Assembly (NCBI GenBank): GCA_033239005.1
Contig: BSQZ01000022.1
Span: 1,331,501 to 1,395,500, forward strand
Direction: 5' to 3'
DNA from: Lamellibrachia satsuma
Taxonomy: Eukaryota > Annelida > Polychaeta > Sabellida > Siboglinidae
DNA: 64,000 bases
Positions 24,361 through 37,202 of this stretch are shown here, in pieces; within the stretch, counting starts at the first letter, position 1, and each line of letters starts with the position of its first letter. The position numbers and the translations under genes were made by a program. The notes below the pieces were generated by a model, which had not been told where the DNA came from, made no database searches, and worked only from the letters and a program-made list of their open reading frames with translations.

Positions 24361-25434
24361 CCATTTCAGTACTACAGCCCTGATCTGCTGTGACCACTGA
24401 ATACTGCATTCCCAGTGAATATGCAAGAAAATTGACTGCATCACTTCAAGTCAAGATTTCAGCAACAAAAATGCATTTTATGAGTAGGAATATTATATAT
24501 GTTATGAAAATACGATAATCAGCGAGTAAAATGAGCCATATCATTTTACATTTTGTCATCATGGTAACCAGCAATCCAAGATGGCCGCACAGTTTCAACG
24601 TTTTTGCGGTTGCTGAACGCAGTTGTATGCCAATGGCAATGACAATGTACATATTTAATGTAAACTACTCATGTTGATCATGCTCCAGTGTACTATGATA
24701 TAAAATACAATATAAAGTACATTTTGTGGAGTATGAGAAAGTAAAAAACAAGTTATTTATCTGTATTTTAAACATATATGACAGAAGTGTTCATTTGTAT
24801 ATTTGCTAACACATTCATTGCTACTGGACAGATTCCAATCAAACTTTGCATTTTGACGAATTCTCAGACACCTTTTACTTCTAACAAAAATTAAACTACG
24901 CATCATTCAGCATTGCCATTGATAGTTCAGTGCGCAGCTCATCCTCGGCGTTTACACTGTCACATTCATCATCACTGACGTCCGAGTAGCCATCAAAAAT
25001 ACTCCCGCTGTCAGTATCCGTTTTGCCACTGGCTTGGTCGCTAAATTCGCTAACATCATTGTTGTTTTGATCGTCAGCATCCGACAAAGATTCATTGCTA
25101 AAACTATCAATAATCCATCCAAAACATACGGCGGTAAACCGTCAGTTGAAGTAAAGCTGTCCGCCATTGCATCCATACCAGATTTTGATAATTCATCATT
25201 AAAAAACGCGAAAATCTCCGTAAAATGATATTGAGCGATAATAAACGATTGCCGCTACCGAATGGATAATTCATTCGCCATGATAACCGTATATAACAAG
25301 TGGCTCCACTTAGTGGATAATTATGAGTAAAAGCGATTTAAATGGTGAACGTAGCCAATGCCGGTATACCGGCCTGTCGTACTGTAGCGTCACACACCGC
25401 GATGCCAGTATACCGGCCTGTCGTACTGAAATGG
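24361..25434 (-). mobile_element. piggyBac-type DNA transposon, internally deleted
   Basis: The ends are inverted repeats: ccatttcagtactacag at 24361 and, in reverse complement, ccatttcagtacgacag ending at 25434. TTAA stands immediately outside each end (24357-24360 and 25435-25438), the hallmark of piggyBac integration. Near the right end a 20-bp subterminal word (taccggcctgtcgtactg) is repeated. At 1,074 bp it is too short for a transposase of about 550-600 codons. An acidic leader-like ORF remains on the minus strand. It is probably mobilised, if at all, by a transposase supplied in trans. Confidence 0.85.
24896..25087 (-). pseudogene. Remnant of piggyBac-type transposase N-terminus
   Basis: The 63-codon frame begins MSDADDQNNNDVSEFSDQ and continues with an Asp/Ser-rich acidic stretch. 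That composition is typical of the N-terminal tail of piggyBac-like transposases. The DDD catalytic core is absent; the frame stops at 24896 inside the element. The assignment rests on composition and on the position inside the TTAA-flanked element. Confidence 0.5.
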
Positions 25435-25955
25435 TTAAGGCACTGGGATTGGACCAGAAACATTTTGTTAATTGTAGATGCCTTCATTGAGGGTGGGAAG
25501 ATTACATTCAAACTTAGTGGGTCTGGGGGGTATGTTGTTAAGAAAACATTCTGTCTGATATTGGGAAATCTGTTGTAGTGTTGATAATAAATAGTAATCT
25601 AATCTTATCTGAAAATATGTCTGTGAAATTGGTAAATTGTATGGAATTGTTTTAAAACTTGGCTAGAATTATGTATAAAGCAGTGTGATGCTAATTGGTA
25701 TTTATGACATTTTCATACACCAAAAAAATGGAATGTTGTATACTCTAATGACTGTATTAGAACTGTCTCTGGTGGTCCGTTCTTACAGAGGTGTTGTGAT
25801 GGAAGATGGAATGTTGCGATGTTCTTGTTATGCAAGTACTAGTGGACTCCAACTGTTCCATGTTGTTCACATGTTGACAACACCAGCACTGGTAGATAAT
25901 GGGCAGTGTCAGATCCTTTCTGATGACTTGTGTCCATATGATATGTGGGTCTGTC

Positions 25956-26224
25956 CCAGTCAGACTTGGGGTCAGTTACGTTGTAACTGGAATCGAGACA
26001 TAGTTTTTAATTGCAACAACAACAAAATCCATTATTTGAGCATGTTTAATAAACACAGAAAATTAGTCGAATGCCCAGACCTGGGCCTGATGTTCTCAGT
26101 GGTGGTGCACAGGAAGTACTATTTTGGAATTGGTATATATTGCAATTGGTATTTTATGGGTGGAATTGGTATGCTATGATTGGTGTGTAATTGGAATTTA
26201 TGTAACTGACCCCAATCCTGGTCC
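25956..26224. mobile_element. TIR-type MITE, family with TTGGGGTCA ends, copy 1
   Basis: Left end cttggggtcagttacgttg and right end gtaactgaccccaatcctgg are inverted repeats of about 20 bp. The interior is AATTGG-rich. The same ends (with caattac for cagttac) bound the element at 37541-37940. No ORF of its own: the 164-codon open frame crossing the left end at 25685-26179 has no domain. The superfamily is not determined. Confidence 0.6.
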
Positions 26225-27170
26225 AAGTAACCTGTGGATTAAGTTAATCATTAAGGCTATTTAGTGGTGAACAGGTACTAGACCATGTGAACAGGTATGT
26301 CACGTCAGGCATCATCTCAGTTGTGTACTAGGTAGGAACTGAAACACCACTGTTGCTTGGTGAAGTCTCCACATAGAGGCCAAGTTTCAGTAGCATTTAG
26401 AAAAACAGGTAGGATGAGAGAAGTATTATTACCAGTTATGATTCTTGTTGTAGGCTCCTATGCTGTCATACTGATTGTGATGAATATAATAACTATGTGG
26501 CTGAAAGCAACATATTGGCCATCTAGTTTTACAAACTGTTACTTATGAAATAAATATTTTTTATAATATATATATATATATATATTATTATTATTATATC
26601 ATTTTTATATCAAATGTATATTTTTTATATAAAATATATATTTTTTATATCAAAATTATACATGTCATAATGATGATGATGATGTTGAAATGCAATTTTT
26701 ACTACCCTCACTGTCAGTTCACGCCACTTGGTGGTCGAGGGTGCACAGTTGTCTGACATCTGTGGAAACATGGTGCAGTATTGTGTCTGTATAAGTGCGT
26801 GTATTGTGTTGTCTCTCGCAAGTGTCATCTGTAGTTGATAGAAATGTTTTTTTTACTTTAAACTGCAGTTTTCCTTTTCCATGTGGAGAAATATTACCTA
26901 GATGTATAAAATATCTTTAGTAGTAAATAGTAAAGTGACACCATCCCATATTAGGTATTGTCATAAGTAATTTTGTCTTGGAATTGGCACTGGACTAGCT
27001 GATATTACCTTGGGTAGGCTGCTGGACTGGAGAGGTAAATGCTTCGTCAGTGACTCGGTTCCTCAGAGGCCTGTCCAGTAACCAGGCGCAGTCTTGTGGC
27101 TGTCACAGATGCAAACAAAATTCATAAGTTATCAGTAGAACTACTTGCACTGTCCTGCTACATCTGTAAA
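26225..27170. other. Non-coding, AT-rich
   Basis: Contains a short (AT)n run at about 26566-26584 and several atatattttttatat words to 26660. No gene recognised. Confidence 0.4.
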
Positions 27171-27893
27171 CATGAACCCCGGAGTACCAGTGGTTGTCAT
27201 CAGGGTGAGGTATGAACTCCAGAGCACCAGTGGCTGTCATCAGGGGCAGGTATGAACCCCGGAGCACCAGTGGCTGTCATCAGGGTGAGGTATGAACCCC
27301 GGAGCACCAGTGGCTGTCATCAGGGTGAGATATGAACCCCAGAGTACCAGTGGCTGTCATCAGGGTGAGGTATGAACCCCGGAGTACCAGTGGCTGTCAT
27401 CAGGGTGAGGTATGACACCCGGAGCACCAGTGGCTGTCATCAGGGTGAGGTATGAACCCCGGAGCACCAGTGGCTGTCATCAGGGTGAGGTAAGAACCCC
27501 GGAGCACCAGTGGCTGTCATCAGGGTGAGATATGAACCCCGGAGCACCAGTGGCTGTCATCAGGGTGAGGTAAGAACCCCGGAGCACCAGTGGCTGTCAT
27601 CAGGGTGAGATATGAACCCCGGAGCACCAGTGGCTGTCATCAGGGTGAGGTAGGAACACCGGAGCACCAGTGGCTGTCATCAGGGTGAGGTATGAATCCC
27701 GGAGTACCAGTGGCTGTCATCAGCGTGAGGTATGACACCCGGAGCACCAGTGGCTGTCATCAGGGTGAGGTATGAATCCCGGAGCACCAGTGGCTGTCAT
27801 CAGGGTGAGGTATGAACCCCGGAGCACCAGTGGCTGTCATCAGGGTGAGGTATGAACCCGGGAGCACCAGTGGCTGTCATCAGGGTGAGGTAA
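27171..27893. repeat. 40-bp minisatellite, about 18 units
   Basis: Each 40-bp unit contains ggagcaccagtggctgtcat followed by a cagggtgaggtatgaa-type half. Register is kept throughout, with scattered substitutions only. It ends at gaggtaag, where a 5'-truncated CR1 begins without spacer. Confidence 0.97.
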
Positions 27894-29335
27894 GGCAGCC
27901 AAAACATTATGCCGCTATTTAAGAAGGGATCGAGGAACAAGCCAGAAAATTACAGACCAGTGAGTTTAACATCAGTTGTATGTAAATTACTCGAAACATT
28001 AATTAGAGACCACATGGTGGAATTCCTTGTAAAACATAAATTAATAAATACATCTCAATATGGGTTCCTAAAAGCAAGGTAATGTCTACCTAACTGTTAT
28101 GTTTTTTTGAAGATATTACAAAGTGGGTAGATGACAGGTCACCAGTGGATGTTGGCTACTTAAATTTTCAGAAAACTTTCGATAAAGTGCCATATCAAAG
28201 ATTGTTACTTAAACTAAAATCCCATGGCATAGGTAATTGTGTAATCAACTGGATAGAAAAGTGGCTTACACACAGAAAACAGAGATTAATAGTAGATGGT
28301 GAGATTTCAAACTGGAAATCTGTTTTGAGTGCGGTACCACAGGATCAGTATTAGGCCCTATACTGTTTTTAATATATATAAATGATTTGGAAGATGACAT
28401 ATCTAGGAAAGTACTCAAAATTTGCAGATGACACAAAAGTATTCAGAAAGGTTGCTAATGATACAGATAAACAAAGTTTACAGGATGATCTAGATAAATT
28501 AGTTAAATGGTCAGAAAAATGGCAAATGTTATTAAATTTTGGGAAGTGTAAATGTATACACATAGGACATTGAAACATGGATGAAGAATATAAAATGGGG
28601 GATGCTGTAAAAAGGTAGAACCACACAAAAAAAGGACTTAGGAGTAACATTTAGTGCAGACATGAAAGCTTCAGAGCAATGTGGGATTGCTGCTTCGAAA
28701 GGAAATCAAATTCTAGGGCTAATTAGGGGTACTATCATGTATAAGGAGAAACAGCTAATTGTACCCCTGTACAAAGCAATAGTTAGACCACATATGGAAT
28801 ATTGTATTCAAGCATGGAGGCCATATCGTAAAAAGGACATAGATAAGCTAGAAAGAATACAACGAAGAGCAACTAAAATGATTCCAGAATTGAGAGAACT
28901 TAGTTACGACACTCGCTTATTACAATGTGGTTTGGCAACACTAGAGAGCAGGAGACTAAGAGGACACCAAATAGAAGTGTTTAAAATAGTGATCGGTTAT
29001 GAGGATGTTGACAGGAATATGTTCTTCAAACTTAAAGAAGGCAGTAGAACCAGAGGACACAAAGCAGCACCAATTAAGGAGCGGTGTAGGTTGGACATGA
29101 GAAAGTACTCTTTCTTACAGAGGGTGATAAATGAATGGAACAAACTGCCAAATGATTATGTTAATGCTAGTATTGTGAATATGTTTAAAAATAGAATTGA
29201 CAGATATTTTGATAAGGGCGGGCTACACATAGATGAGAAAATTGTTGGACTCTCGATAAGCCAATGGCTTCCTTGTCCACTGGCCATCTGGAACTTGTTA
29301 TTTGGGGGTGGCAATCTTGTTAAATCTTGTTAAAC
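27894..29335 (+). mobile_element. CR1-like LINE copy 7 (subfamily B, 5'-truncated, with 3' tail)
   Basis: Starts within the RT at the word for FKKGSRNKPENYRPVSLTS and runs to the 3' end. Blocks: KLKSHGIGNCVINWIEKW, an altered SAVPQ with a one-base loss where others have SGVPQGS, FADDTKVFRKV (catalytic pair intact, shifted frame), then 28662-29333 with [29 protein letters not shown] and KLPNDYVNAS. The 3' end has two copies of the tail word (aatcttgttaaatcttgtta). At least four frame breaks; dead. Confidence 0.9.
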
Positions 29336-29494
29336 ATAGTAAAGGTTCTTATACAGTGCTGTATCCAGGTCTTGGGACCATTCATTGCACATTACATGTC
29401 ACTCTCTGGCAGACTGTTCATTTCAACACTAACTCAACTGTTTTGGGAAGCATTCGGCCACAATGTAATTACTACACAAAGACTACATATTTAT

Positions 29495-29662
29495 TGATAT
29501 CCACCACTGTCTATAGCCAGGTACTCATTTATACAGCTGAGTGAAGCGAGGCAACGTGGAGTGAACGAAATTGCCAAAGCTTCAAAATGGCAACGAGAGG
29601 ATTTAAACCTGGGTTCTCTCAAATAACAGTCCAGTGTTCGAACCACAGACTCACTGGAAACC
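29495..29662 (-). mobile_element. tRNA-derived SINE (family 2), minus strand
   Basis: On the minus strand the tRNA-like head reads gtggttcgaacactggactg, then an aggtttaaatcc B-box. The central domain ttggcaatttcgttcactcc and a tail domain with cagctgtataaatgagtacc follow. The tail domain matches copies at 30255-30480 and 39985-40165; the central domain matches the SINE at 3723. Confidence 0.75.
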
Positions 29663-30254
29663 CAGACTGTTTAGTTGCAGGTTGACATGACATCTAAAAG
29701 AAGGACCGCCACCATGGCTTGTGTTGAAGGCGTTTGTCCAAAATGTCCAACGCATTTGTTAAAAATCCAGGTTTCAATCAAGATATGTTGTCCAATGCTT
29801 GATGGGTGTGGTCAATGAAGTATCGCCCTGACATAAACATACACTTTGGGAGCATAGTATATGGAGGCTGATCTGCAGACTGCTTGATTTGTTGTGCTTT
29901 CCTGACCTTGTCAATCCTCAAGTGTTGGAAAGTTCGTTTTGAAATATGTGTTAGGCCATGCTGCGAAGTGATTTTTTTGTAGTAATACCAGGTTTTCTGT
30001 GAGTAGCCCTTGATTGTCAGTGGACTTTAGAAAGTCTGTCTGTCATGTTGTTGATCTTTTGCTGTTTCCATCTAACCTTATGATTCAATGTCTTCATTTT
30101 CTGTTAAACCATCTTTGAAGATAATGGCTAGTCTTGTGAGAAGTGACTGTGGCCAGTACTTAATCAACAAGCCTCTTTCGTAGGACTTGGAACATCTTAA
30201 TTGTCTTTCTTTTTCAATGTGGATTTCTGTTCTTTTAGGTGCCAGTTAGAATGT
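29663..30254. other. Non-coding, nothing recognised
   Basis: No gene or repeat identified. Confidence 0.4.
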
Positions 30255-30480
30255 TGCACTGTCAGTGTAGAGGATCACGGTTCAAATTTACCTGCTGTTG
30301 TTTTGAAACTTTATAAATTTTTTCCAATCAATTCACTCGGCTGTATAAAATCAGTAATACCTGGTTATAGAAAGTGTTGTATATTTGAACAAATAATATA
30401 ATTGCTGCACGGCTGAATCCTTCCCGACGAGTGAAGTTGGTATTTGAATGAACAGGTCTGACCTTTCAGCAGGGCCTGGA
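30255..30480 (+). mobile_element. SINE (family 2), plus strand
   Basis: A B-box-like cggttcaaatttacc is followed by the decayed central domain and the tail domain ggctgtataaaatcagtaat. After that comes a segment (gctgcacggctgaatccttc) shared with 39985-40165. The head upstream of the B-box is weak. Confidence 0.65.
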
Positions 30481-31929
30481 TACCCCGCTATGAAATAACG
30501 AACCTTTCAGCTCACCTTTTTCTAGTGTCATTTATTATGTTTCTCACAACCAGATTAATGTATGCGATACCTGTCTGGCTAGTTACATAGCCATTCATCA
30601 AAGTAAACTGGTTCAGTAGCACTGACCCAGGTGATGTGCTTGGTGAATGCTTTTAAGAAACAGAGTGAATGGAATCTCTCATGCATTTTCCTAAACAGCT
30701 CCCCCTTTTGTATTTGTAACTAACAATTATTGATGTTGTATGTGTTTAAAGACAAAAACAGCAGATAGTAATTCATGAGTATGTCCGTTCCATGGTAGGT
30801 TTTAAATGACTCGGCCTCAGTTTGTAATTTTTGTGCCATACTTAACTTTGATGCCAGTTTAAAATTTACAGTTCTTGTCAATATATATACATTCAGCCAT
30901 AATTCATCCAAGACTAAACTATTATAACTGGGCAGGTATAATTTCTGCATTTTTAATCAATGTAATTTATTTTAAATGAATTTTGTAAGTATATAAATCA
31001 TGTACTAAAGATTTATTGATGTACCGTAACTTGGATGGTGCCCCTAGTGGATACAAACATGTTGTGTGTCTGGTACCAACTTGTGAATTAACCAGGCACT
31101 ATCACACATCACTTCCCTAACCGCAAGAGTCCATGGGGTGACACCCCAATTCTCACTCTTCATTATGGGTCTAACTTTCCCAATCCTTGGGCAGTGAAGT
31201 ACCGGATTTTCCCTAAGGATGATCCTCTCTCCTACGGGGAACTATCAACTCTGGGGTTCTCCCTGACAGACACATAATAGTGCAGAATGGAACAAACACA
31301 CAAGATTGATGATGATTACCAACAGTATCTGATGTACTTTATGTTGTTTCTGTTCTCGATCTGTTCACTGTTATTCTACATGATAGAAACATTTATCATA
31401 ATACAAGCCACACTGTGTTTGTCTTGTGTAGTTAATGGTGTTGTATACTGATTGATATCTTCGGGAGACATTACTTGCCCAGGTACAGTTGGTTCACTGT
31501 GTGTGTCACTATCTGATCTGCACATCTGATATGTGTTTATAGAGGTTGTATTACTGCATATAAAGCAATAGAAGCTGGTCCAATAACAACACAGTGTAGT
31601 TTCACCTAAAGCAGCAATGAAGACATGTTACAAGATATTGCACTGTTGCTATAGTTACAACTGACAGGACATGGTTTTCCTAAAATTGCTGACATCGATT
31701 AGGAATCAGGAATGACGTGCACGTCGGTCACACTATTAATAACAAAGGCTACTTCCAGTATGTGATTCTAAACATGACATCGCCCAAAGCCTAGAAAAAT
31801 TAGTGTAGGTCTGTGATACTTGTTTAGAAAAATAGCTAATTAATATTGTTGTGATCTGTCTTTTAGTGACAAATTCAGACACACAGTTTTTTCTTGTGTT
31901 CAGTGTGTGTTTGTATGTGTGTGTATATA
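30481..31929. other. Non-coding, nothing recognised
   Basis: No gene recognised. A GC-richer patch at about 31,080-31,270 contains short open stretches but no identifiable domain or known RNA. Confidence 0.4.
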
Positions 31930-32223
<294 letters not shown>

Positions 32224-32339
32224 CAACTTAGTACAGATGAATGTGTTCTATTTGGTAGCCAACTAGTTCAACATTGATTGATTGAGAGGGTTTCTAACAT
32301 TATAAACTAAATAATTCTGATCATGCAAGTAATTATAAT

Positions 32340-32818
32340 AATAACCACCACCTCGGTAACAGCAACATCGGTAACAACCACCTCGGTAACAACCACCTCG
32401 GTAGCAACCACTTCGGTAACAACCTCCTCGGTAACAACCACCTCGGTAACAGCCACCTCGGTAACAACCACCTCTGTAACAACCACCTCTGTAACAACCA
32501 CATCGGTAACAACCACCTCGGTAACAACCACCTCGGTAACAACCACCTCGGTAACAACCACCTCGGTAACAACCACCTCGGTAACAACCACCTCTGTAAC
32601 AACAACTTCGGTAACAACCACCTTGGTAACAACCACTTCGGTAACAACCACCTTGGTAACAACCACATCTGTAACAACCACCTCGATAACAACCACCTCG
32701 GTAACAACCACCTCTGTAACAACCACCTTGATAACAACCACCTCTGTAACAACCACTTCGGTAACACCACCTCTGTAACAACCACTTCGGTAACAACCAC
32801 CTCGGTAACAACCACCTT
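32340..32818. repeat. 15-bp minisatellite, about 32 units
   Basis: The unit is ggtaacaaccacctc, with a few substitutions and one 1-bp loss near 32,766. The period is a multiple of three, so long pentapeptide frames stay open on both strands (TTSVT on plus, RGGCY and EVVVT on minus). No start context or flanking domain supports a protein. Confidence 0.97.
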
Positions 32819-33092
32819 GTGTTTATATTTTTCTTCTTCTTAAACTTCTTATAATTAACATGGATTTTGTGGGGGAGCTTTGCAACAGGAAAGATATCGT
32901 AATCGTAAAAGTGCAATTTGGAAATACTTGGCCTGGGAGATGAAAAACAGAGGGAGAGGTGTTGCAGGGTTTAGAGGTGGAGCTTCATAACTTCTTGAGG
33001 CAGGCTGTTCCATTCAGTTTCTTAAGTTGTTTTGGCTAGATGTATTCATGATGATGATGGTATATATAATATATTGTTATCATCATCATCAT

Positions 33093-33111
33093 TTATATAT
33101 ATATATATATA

Positions 33112-33159
<48 letters not shown>

Positions 33160-33206
33160 CATATACATATACATATACATATACATATATATATATATAT
33201 ATATTA
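33093..33206. repeat. Palindromic AT / (TATATG)n microsatellite
   Basis: (AT)n, then six atgtat units, a gcat centre at about 33159-33160, then the mirror atacat units and (AT)n. The arms are perfect reverse complements, so the tract can form one hairpin or cruciform of about 110 bp. Direct atcatcatc words flank it. Confidence 0.9.
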
Positions 33207-33219
33207 TACCATCATCATC

Positions 33220-33984
33220 AATACATACTATATATAATATGCTGCCATCATGAGCAATTGTGAACCAATTCCATAAAGATTGATTGTTCATTAGCTACAT
33301 TTTGCAATGGAAGTTCAGCCACTTGTTCTGACAGGTCAGTTTGGTGGATTTGTTTCCAGCTGTTTCTCTTACCAGGAGTTTGTGCCCATACATCATTTTT
33401 ATTCCATGTACTTATTAAAGTACTTTGCACAAAATCTAAACTGTTCGTGTTTGAAATCAATACATTATGTGATGTGCCTATGTACTCGACTTGAAATTTA
33501 AGTCATAATTTTCCGAAGTTTCCAGGAAAGTTGCTAGACTATGCTAGAATGTTTCAACAGCGTTTATGCAAGCGGTGATATTGATCAGTTCAGACCTATC
33601 CCATCCTATAAATTATGGACAAAACATTCACGTAAATTCTCGTGTGTCACTAGATGTCTAGTTCATTTGTCTGTCATATCATAGATTCACTCTGTGCTGG
33701 CGTGTTAGTCAGAGTTAGTCAGAGGGCATACATGTTTTTTGTGCTGCTCAAGAGATCAGAGTAAACAATACTCATCGTAAGTTCCATTAGCTACATTTTA
33801 AATTACATTTTTTACATTCAAACCAATGTTTTTGCACAGCTATATAATGTAATTGATAGTTTTATCTAAAATTGTACAGTTGTGGGAAAATGTTGCCTAA
33901 AATCCTTACACCATATATACATGTATACAAGATGTCACTGGTCATTTTGTTTGTATTTTACCTGTGTTTTTTGTTTGTGTACAG
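33220..33984. other. Sequence upstream of the first recognised receptor exon
   Basis: Ends in a pyrimidine-rich acceptor (ttttgtttgtgtacag, to 33984), so it is intron, and at least one upstream exon must exist outside the recognised set. I cannot identify that exon or a promoter. Confidence 0.5.
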
Positions 33985-34196
33985 GCATGGAGCCAATGGA
34001 CCCATCTTGCGCGGATCATGCTTCTGGGAACCCAGCATCTGGGGACCCAGTCCCCAAATTGACAGGCCCGTTGGACATGAATGATTCACCTTCGAAGAAG
34101 ATTCCTGCGAAGTTGCGTGAGAAGGGGTTGTGTAAAGTATGCTCCGACACAGCGACAGGAATGTACTTCGGGGCTCTCGTCTGCGTCCCTTGCAAG
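33985..34196 (+). CDS. 2DBD-NR: 2DBD-NR exon 1: N-terminus and first zinc finger of DBD1
   Basis: The acceptor gtgtacag is followed by gcATGG, giving a plausible start codon at 33987 in good context. A 48-residue Ser/Pro-rich leader precedes LCKVC...CVPCK, with 13 residues between the Cys pairs as in nuclear receptors. The exon ends in phase 0 right after the CK of the P-box (tgcaag|gtgtgc). No longer in-frame exon was recognised upstream. Confidence 0.88.
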
Positions 34197-37162
34197 GTGT
34201 GCAAATTATATTCAGATATTCATCCTCATCATGTGCAGTGTCTGTTGCAGACGTAGGCGATCATCACCCTCTGATTCCCACAGTCACAGGTGTCTCTAAT
34301 AGTTACCCTATGCTTTTTCCTGACAAAGCTGCTAGAGGATGTTCAATCTCTGTCACCAGATGGTGTCTTTCACATCACATTGTCTAGAGATTCTGTCTTC
34401 TGATTCTATGTGTGATCTTCCTTTTTTGTTAGCTCTTCTTAAAGTTCTTCATTGCTTTTACTTTTTGCTCTTAGCATTTGTCTCAAAACCACATTTATGT
34501 TGCTTCTATGTTCTTTTCTAACTGCTAAGTCATTATTAAATGTTTAAATATTATGTCCCAATTAAAGCTCCCCTCCCCCAGGTTCAGAATCAGCTGTTTA
34601 GTAAAATAAAATATTGGTTGGGACGGACTCATTCCCTGTTCTCGCTGTATTAAAAAATGTGCCTCTTAAATTAATTAGCCTAAAAGAATCAAATCGCTCT
34701 GGCCTGAAGCGATTCTATTATGCAGAGCCCACTCTATATGTAAAGTTACAGTTGATTTGTTATGTTTGTACAATTAATGTGACATTTATTATAGATAAGA
34801 TATTTTTGTCAGAATAAACAATGCACAGTTTGCATGTCAATTTAAGTAATTTGCATCTGGGAGAATGTTTCAGTGACTAAAACAATTTCATTCCTTCAGA
34901 CTAGGTCCCCTGCTGAGGCAGTTTGCTAGTTTTATTTTTGCGCAAATGAGCCAGCATGTCTTAATTGATAGTTGATATGTTCGGTTTTCAGCTAAATGAG
35001 CTTGAAACAAGACGGGGAAAAATGTAATTGTGTAGACAGCCTAAGTAAGCCTCAGTACCTAAATACATGAATACAAATAAAACAATTACACAAATAACTT
35101 GAGGATTATTCTCTCAAATGTGGTCAGCAGTAGATACTCCAATACGTATTTAGTATAAAGACATTAACATACTTACATATTTACATATGATATGGAATGA
35201 CGTGTGTAATCTGTCACTAAGGGATCATGTCAAAACATCGGTGTGTGATACTACATCAAATTTTATTCATGGGGCGCAGGGGGGATTAGGCGCAGTGGAG
35301 TTAGGTGCAGTGGAGTTAGGTGCAGTGGAATTAGGTGCAGTGGAGTTAGGTGCAGGGGGGTTAGGTGCAGTGGAGTTAGGTGCAGTGGAGTTAGGTGCAG
35401 TGGAGTTAGGTGCAGTGGAATTAGGTGCAGTGGAGTTAGGTGCAATGGAGTTAGGTGCAGAGGAGTTAGGTGCAGTAGAGTTAGGTGCAGGGGAGTTAGG
35501 TGCAGTGGAGTTAGGTGCAGTGGAGTTAGGTGCAGGGGAGTTAGGTGCAGTGGAGTTAGGTGCAGGGGAGTTAGGTGCAGTGGAGTTAGGTGCAGGGGAG
35601 TTAGGTGCAGCGGAGTTAGGTGCAGGGGAGTTAGGTGCAGTGGAGTTGGGTGCAGAGGAGTTGGGTGCAGTGGAGTTGGGTGCAGGGGAGTTTGGTGCAG
35701 GGGAGTTGGGTGCAGGGGAGTTGGGTGCAGGGGAGTTAGGTGCAGTGGAGTTAGGTGCAGTGGAGTTAGGTGCAGGGGGGTTAGGTGCAGTGGAGTTAGG
35801 TGCAGTGGAGTTAGGTGCAGGGGAGTTAGGTGCAGTGGAGTCAGGTGCAGTGGAGTCAGGTGCAGGGGAGTCAGGTGCAGGGGAGTCAGGTGCAAGGGAG
35901 TTAGGTGCAGTGGAGTTAGGTGCAAGGGAGTTAGGTGCAGGGGAGTTAGGTGCAGGGGAGTTAGGTGCAGGGGAGTTAGGTGCAGTGGAGTTAGGTGCAG
36001 GGGAGTTAGGTGCAGTGGAGTTAGGTGCAGGGGAGTTAGGTGCAGTGGGGTTAGGTGCAGGGGGGTTAGGTGCAGTGGGGTTAGGTGCAGTGGGGTTAGG
36101 TGCAGGGGGGTTAGGTGCAGGGGAGTTAGGTGCAGGGGAGTTAGGTGCAGTGGAGTTAGGTGCAGCGGAGTTAGGTGCAGTGGAGTTAGGTGCAGTGGAG
36201 TTAGGTGCAGGGGGGTTAGGTGCAGTGGAGTTAGGTGCAAGGGGGGTTAGGTGCAGGGGAGTTAGGTGCAGTGGAGTTAGGTGCAGGGGAGTTAGGTTCA
36301 GGGGGGTTAGGTGCAGTGGAGTTAGGTGCAGTGGAGTTAGGTGCAGAGGAGTTAGGTGCAGGGGGGATTAGGTGCAGGGTAGTTAGGTGCAGGGGCGTAG
36401 CAGCTGATTTCTTTAGTGTTGTACATTGATTTTTTTTATTAAATAAATTTAATTCCCATTGTCTATTTACGTTATTGTCAGAATCCTTAAATTTGGTTTT
36501 CCAAACTTAAGGATTCTGACAAAGTTTAATTTGCTTTAAGATTATAATTATAATCGCAAGTAATGTTCACGTTTCTAACATGGCTTGCACTGAAACATAT
36601 ACAAAGCTATTGTGTCTTACACTGTGTAATTACATTATTAAACGAACCCATTAATTTAATTCAGAACAGCGACAGGAATGGCAGATTTACTTCATTATTA
36701 ATACGTGTCATGCAATTAGTTGTGATTGTGTTAAATTACAATTATGTCCACCTGTCTCCAGTCTTTCTCTCCAGTCTCCAAGGTTTAACCTACATAACTT
36801 GCAGGCAGTGTTGTTGCTAAAAGCACATAAGGACTCATTTCAGCAAAAGCCCTTCACAAAAAGAATATTTTTATTTGGTATTATTATAATATGTAGGCTA
36901 TATACTGTATGCAGCAAGACGAAACAAAGTGAAGCAGTCAACATGTAATGGTATTGAAAACTATTAAAAACTAGTAATTGTTCTAAGTTTGGCCAGCTGA
37001 GTTTTATTGTTTTGATTCTATCGGGCAAGTGCACGGACAAAAAAATGTATGGATATTATGTCGCATAATTGTGCATTAGATATTTTTAAACCGTGTTTTT
37101 CTGATTACGTAAATAGTCATCATGTCACCCTCAAGGTTGTTTGATTTTACCAATCATCGGTT

Positions 37163-37202
<40 letters not shown>

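Noticed and set aside
32263..32916. 217-codon Gly/Cys/Tyr-rich frame resembling a structural protein
   Set aside because: Derived from a 15-bp array, with alternative open frames on both strands and a frame change at the 1-bp loss near 32,766.
35187..36371. 394-codon LGAVE-repeat protein, and the 325-codon HLTPL protein on the other strand
   Set aside because: Both follow from a 15-bp array inside an intron of the receptor; open frames on both strands argue for periodicity, not selection.
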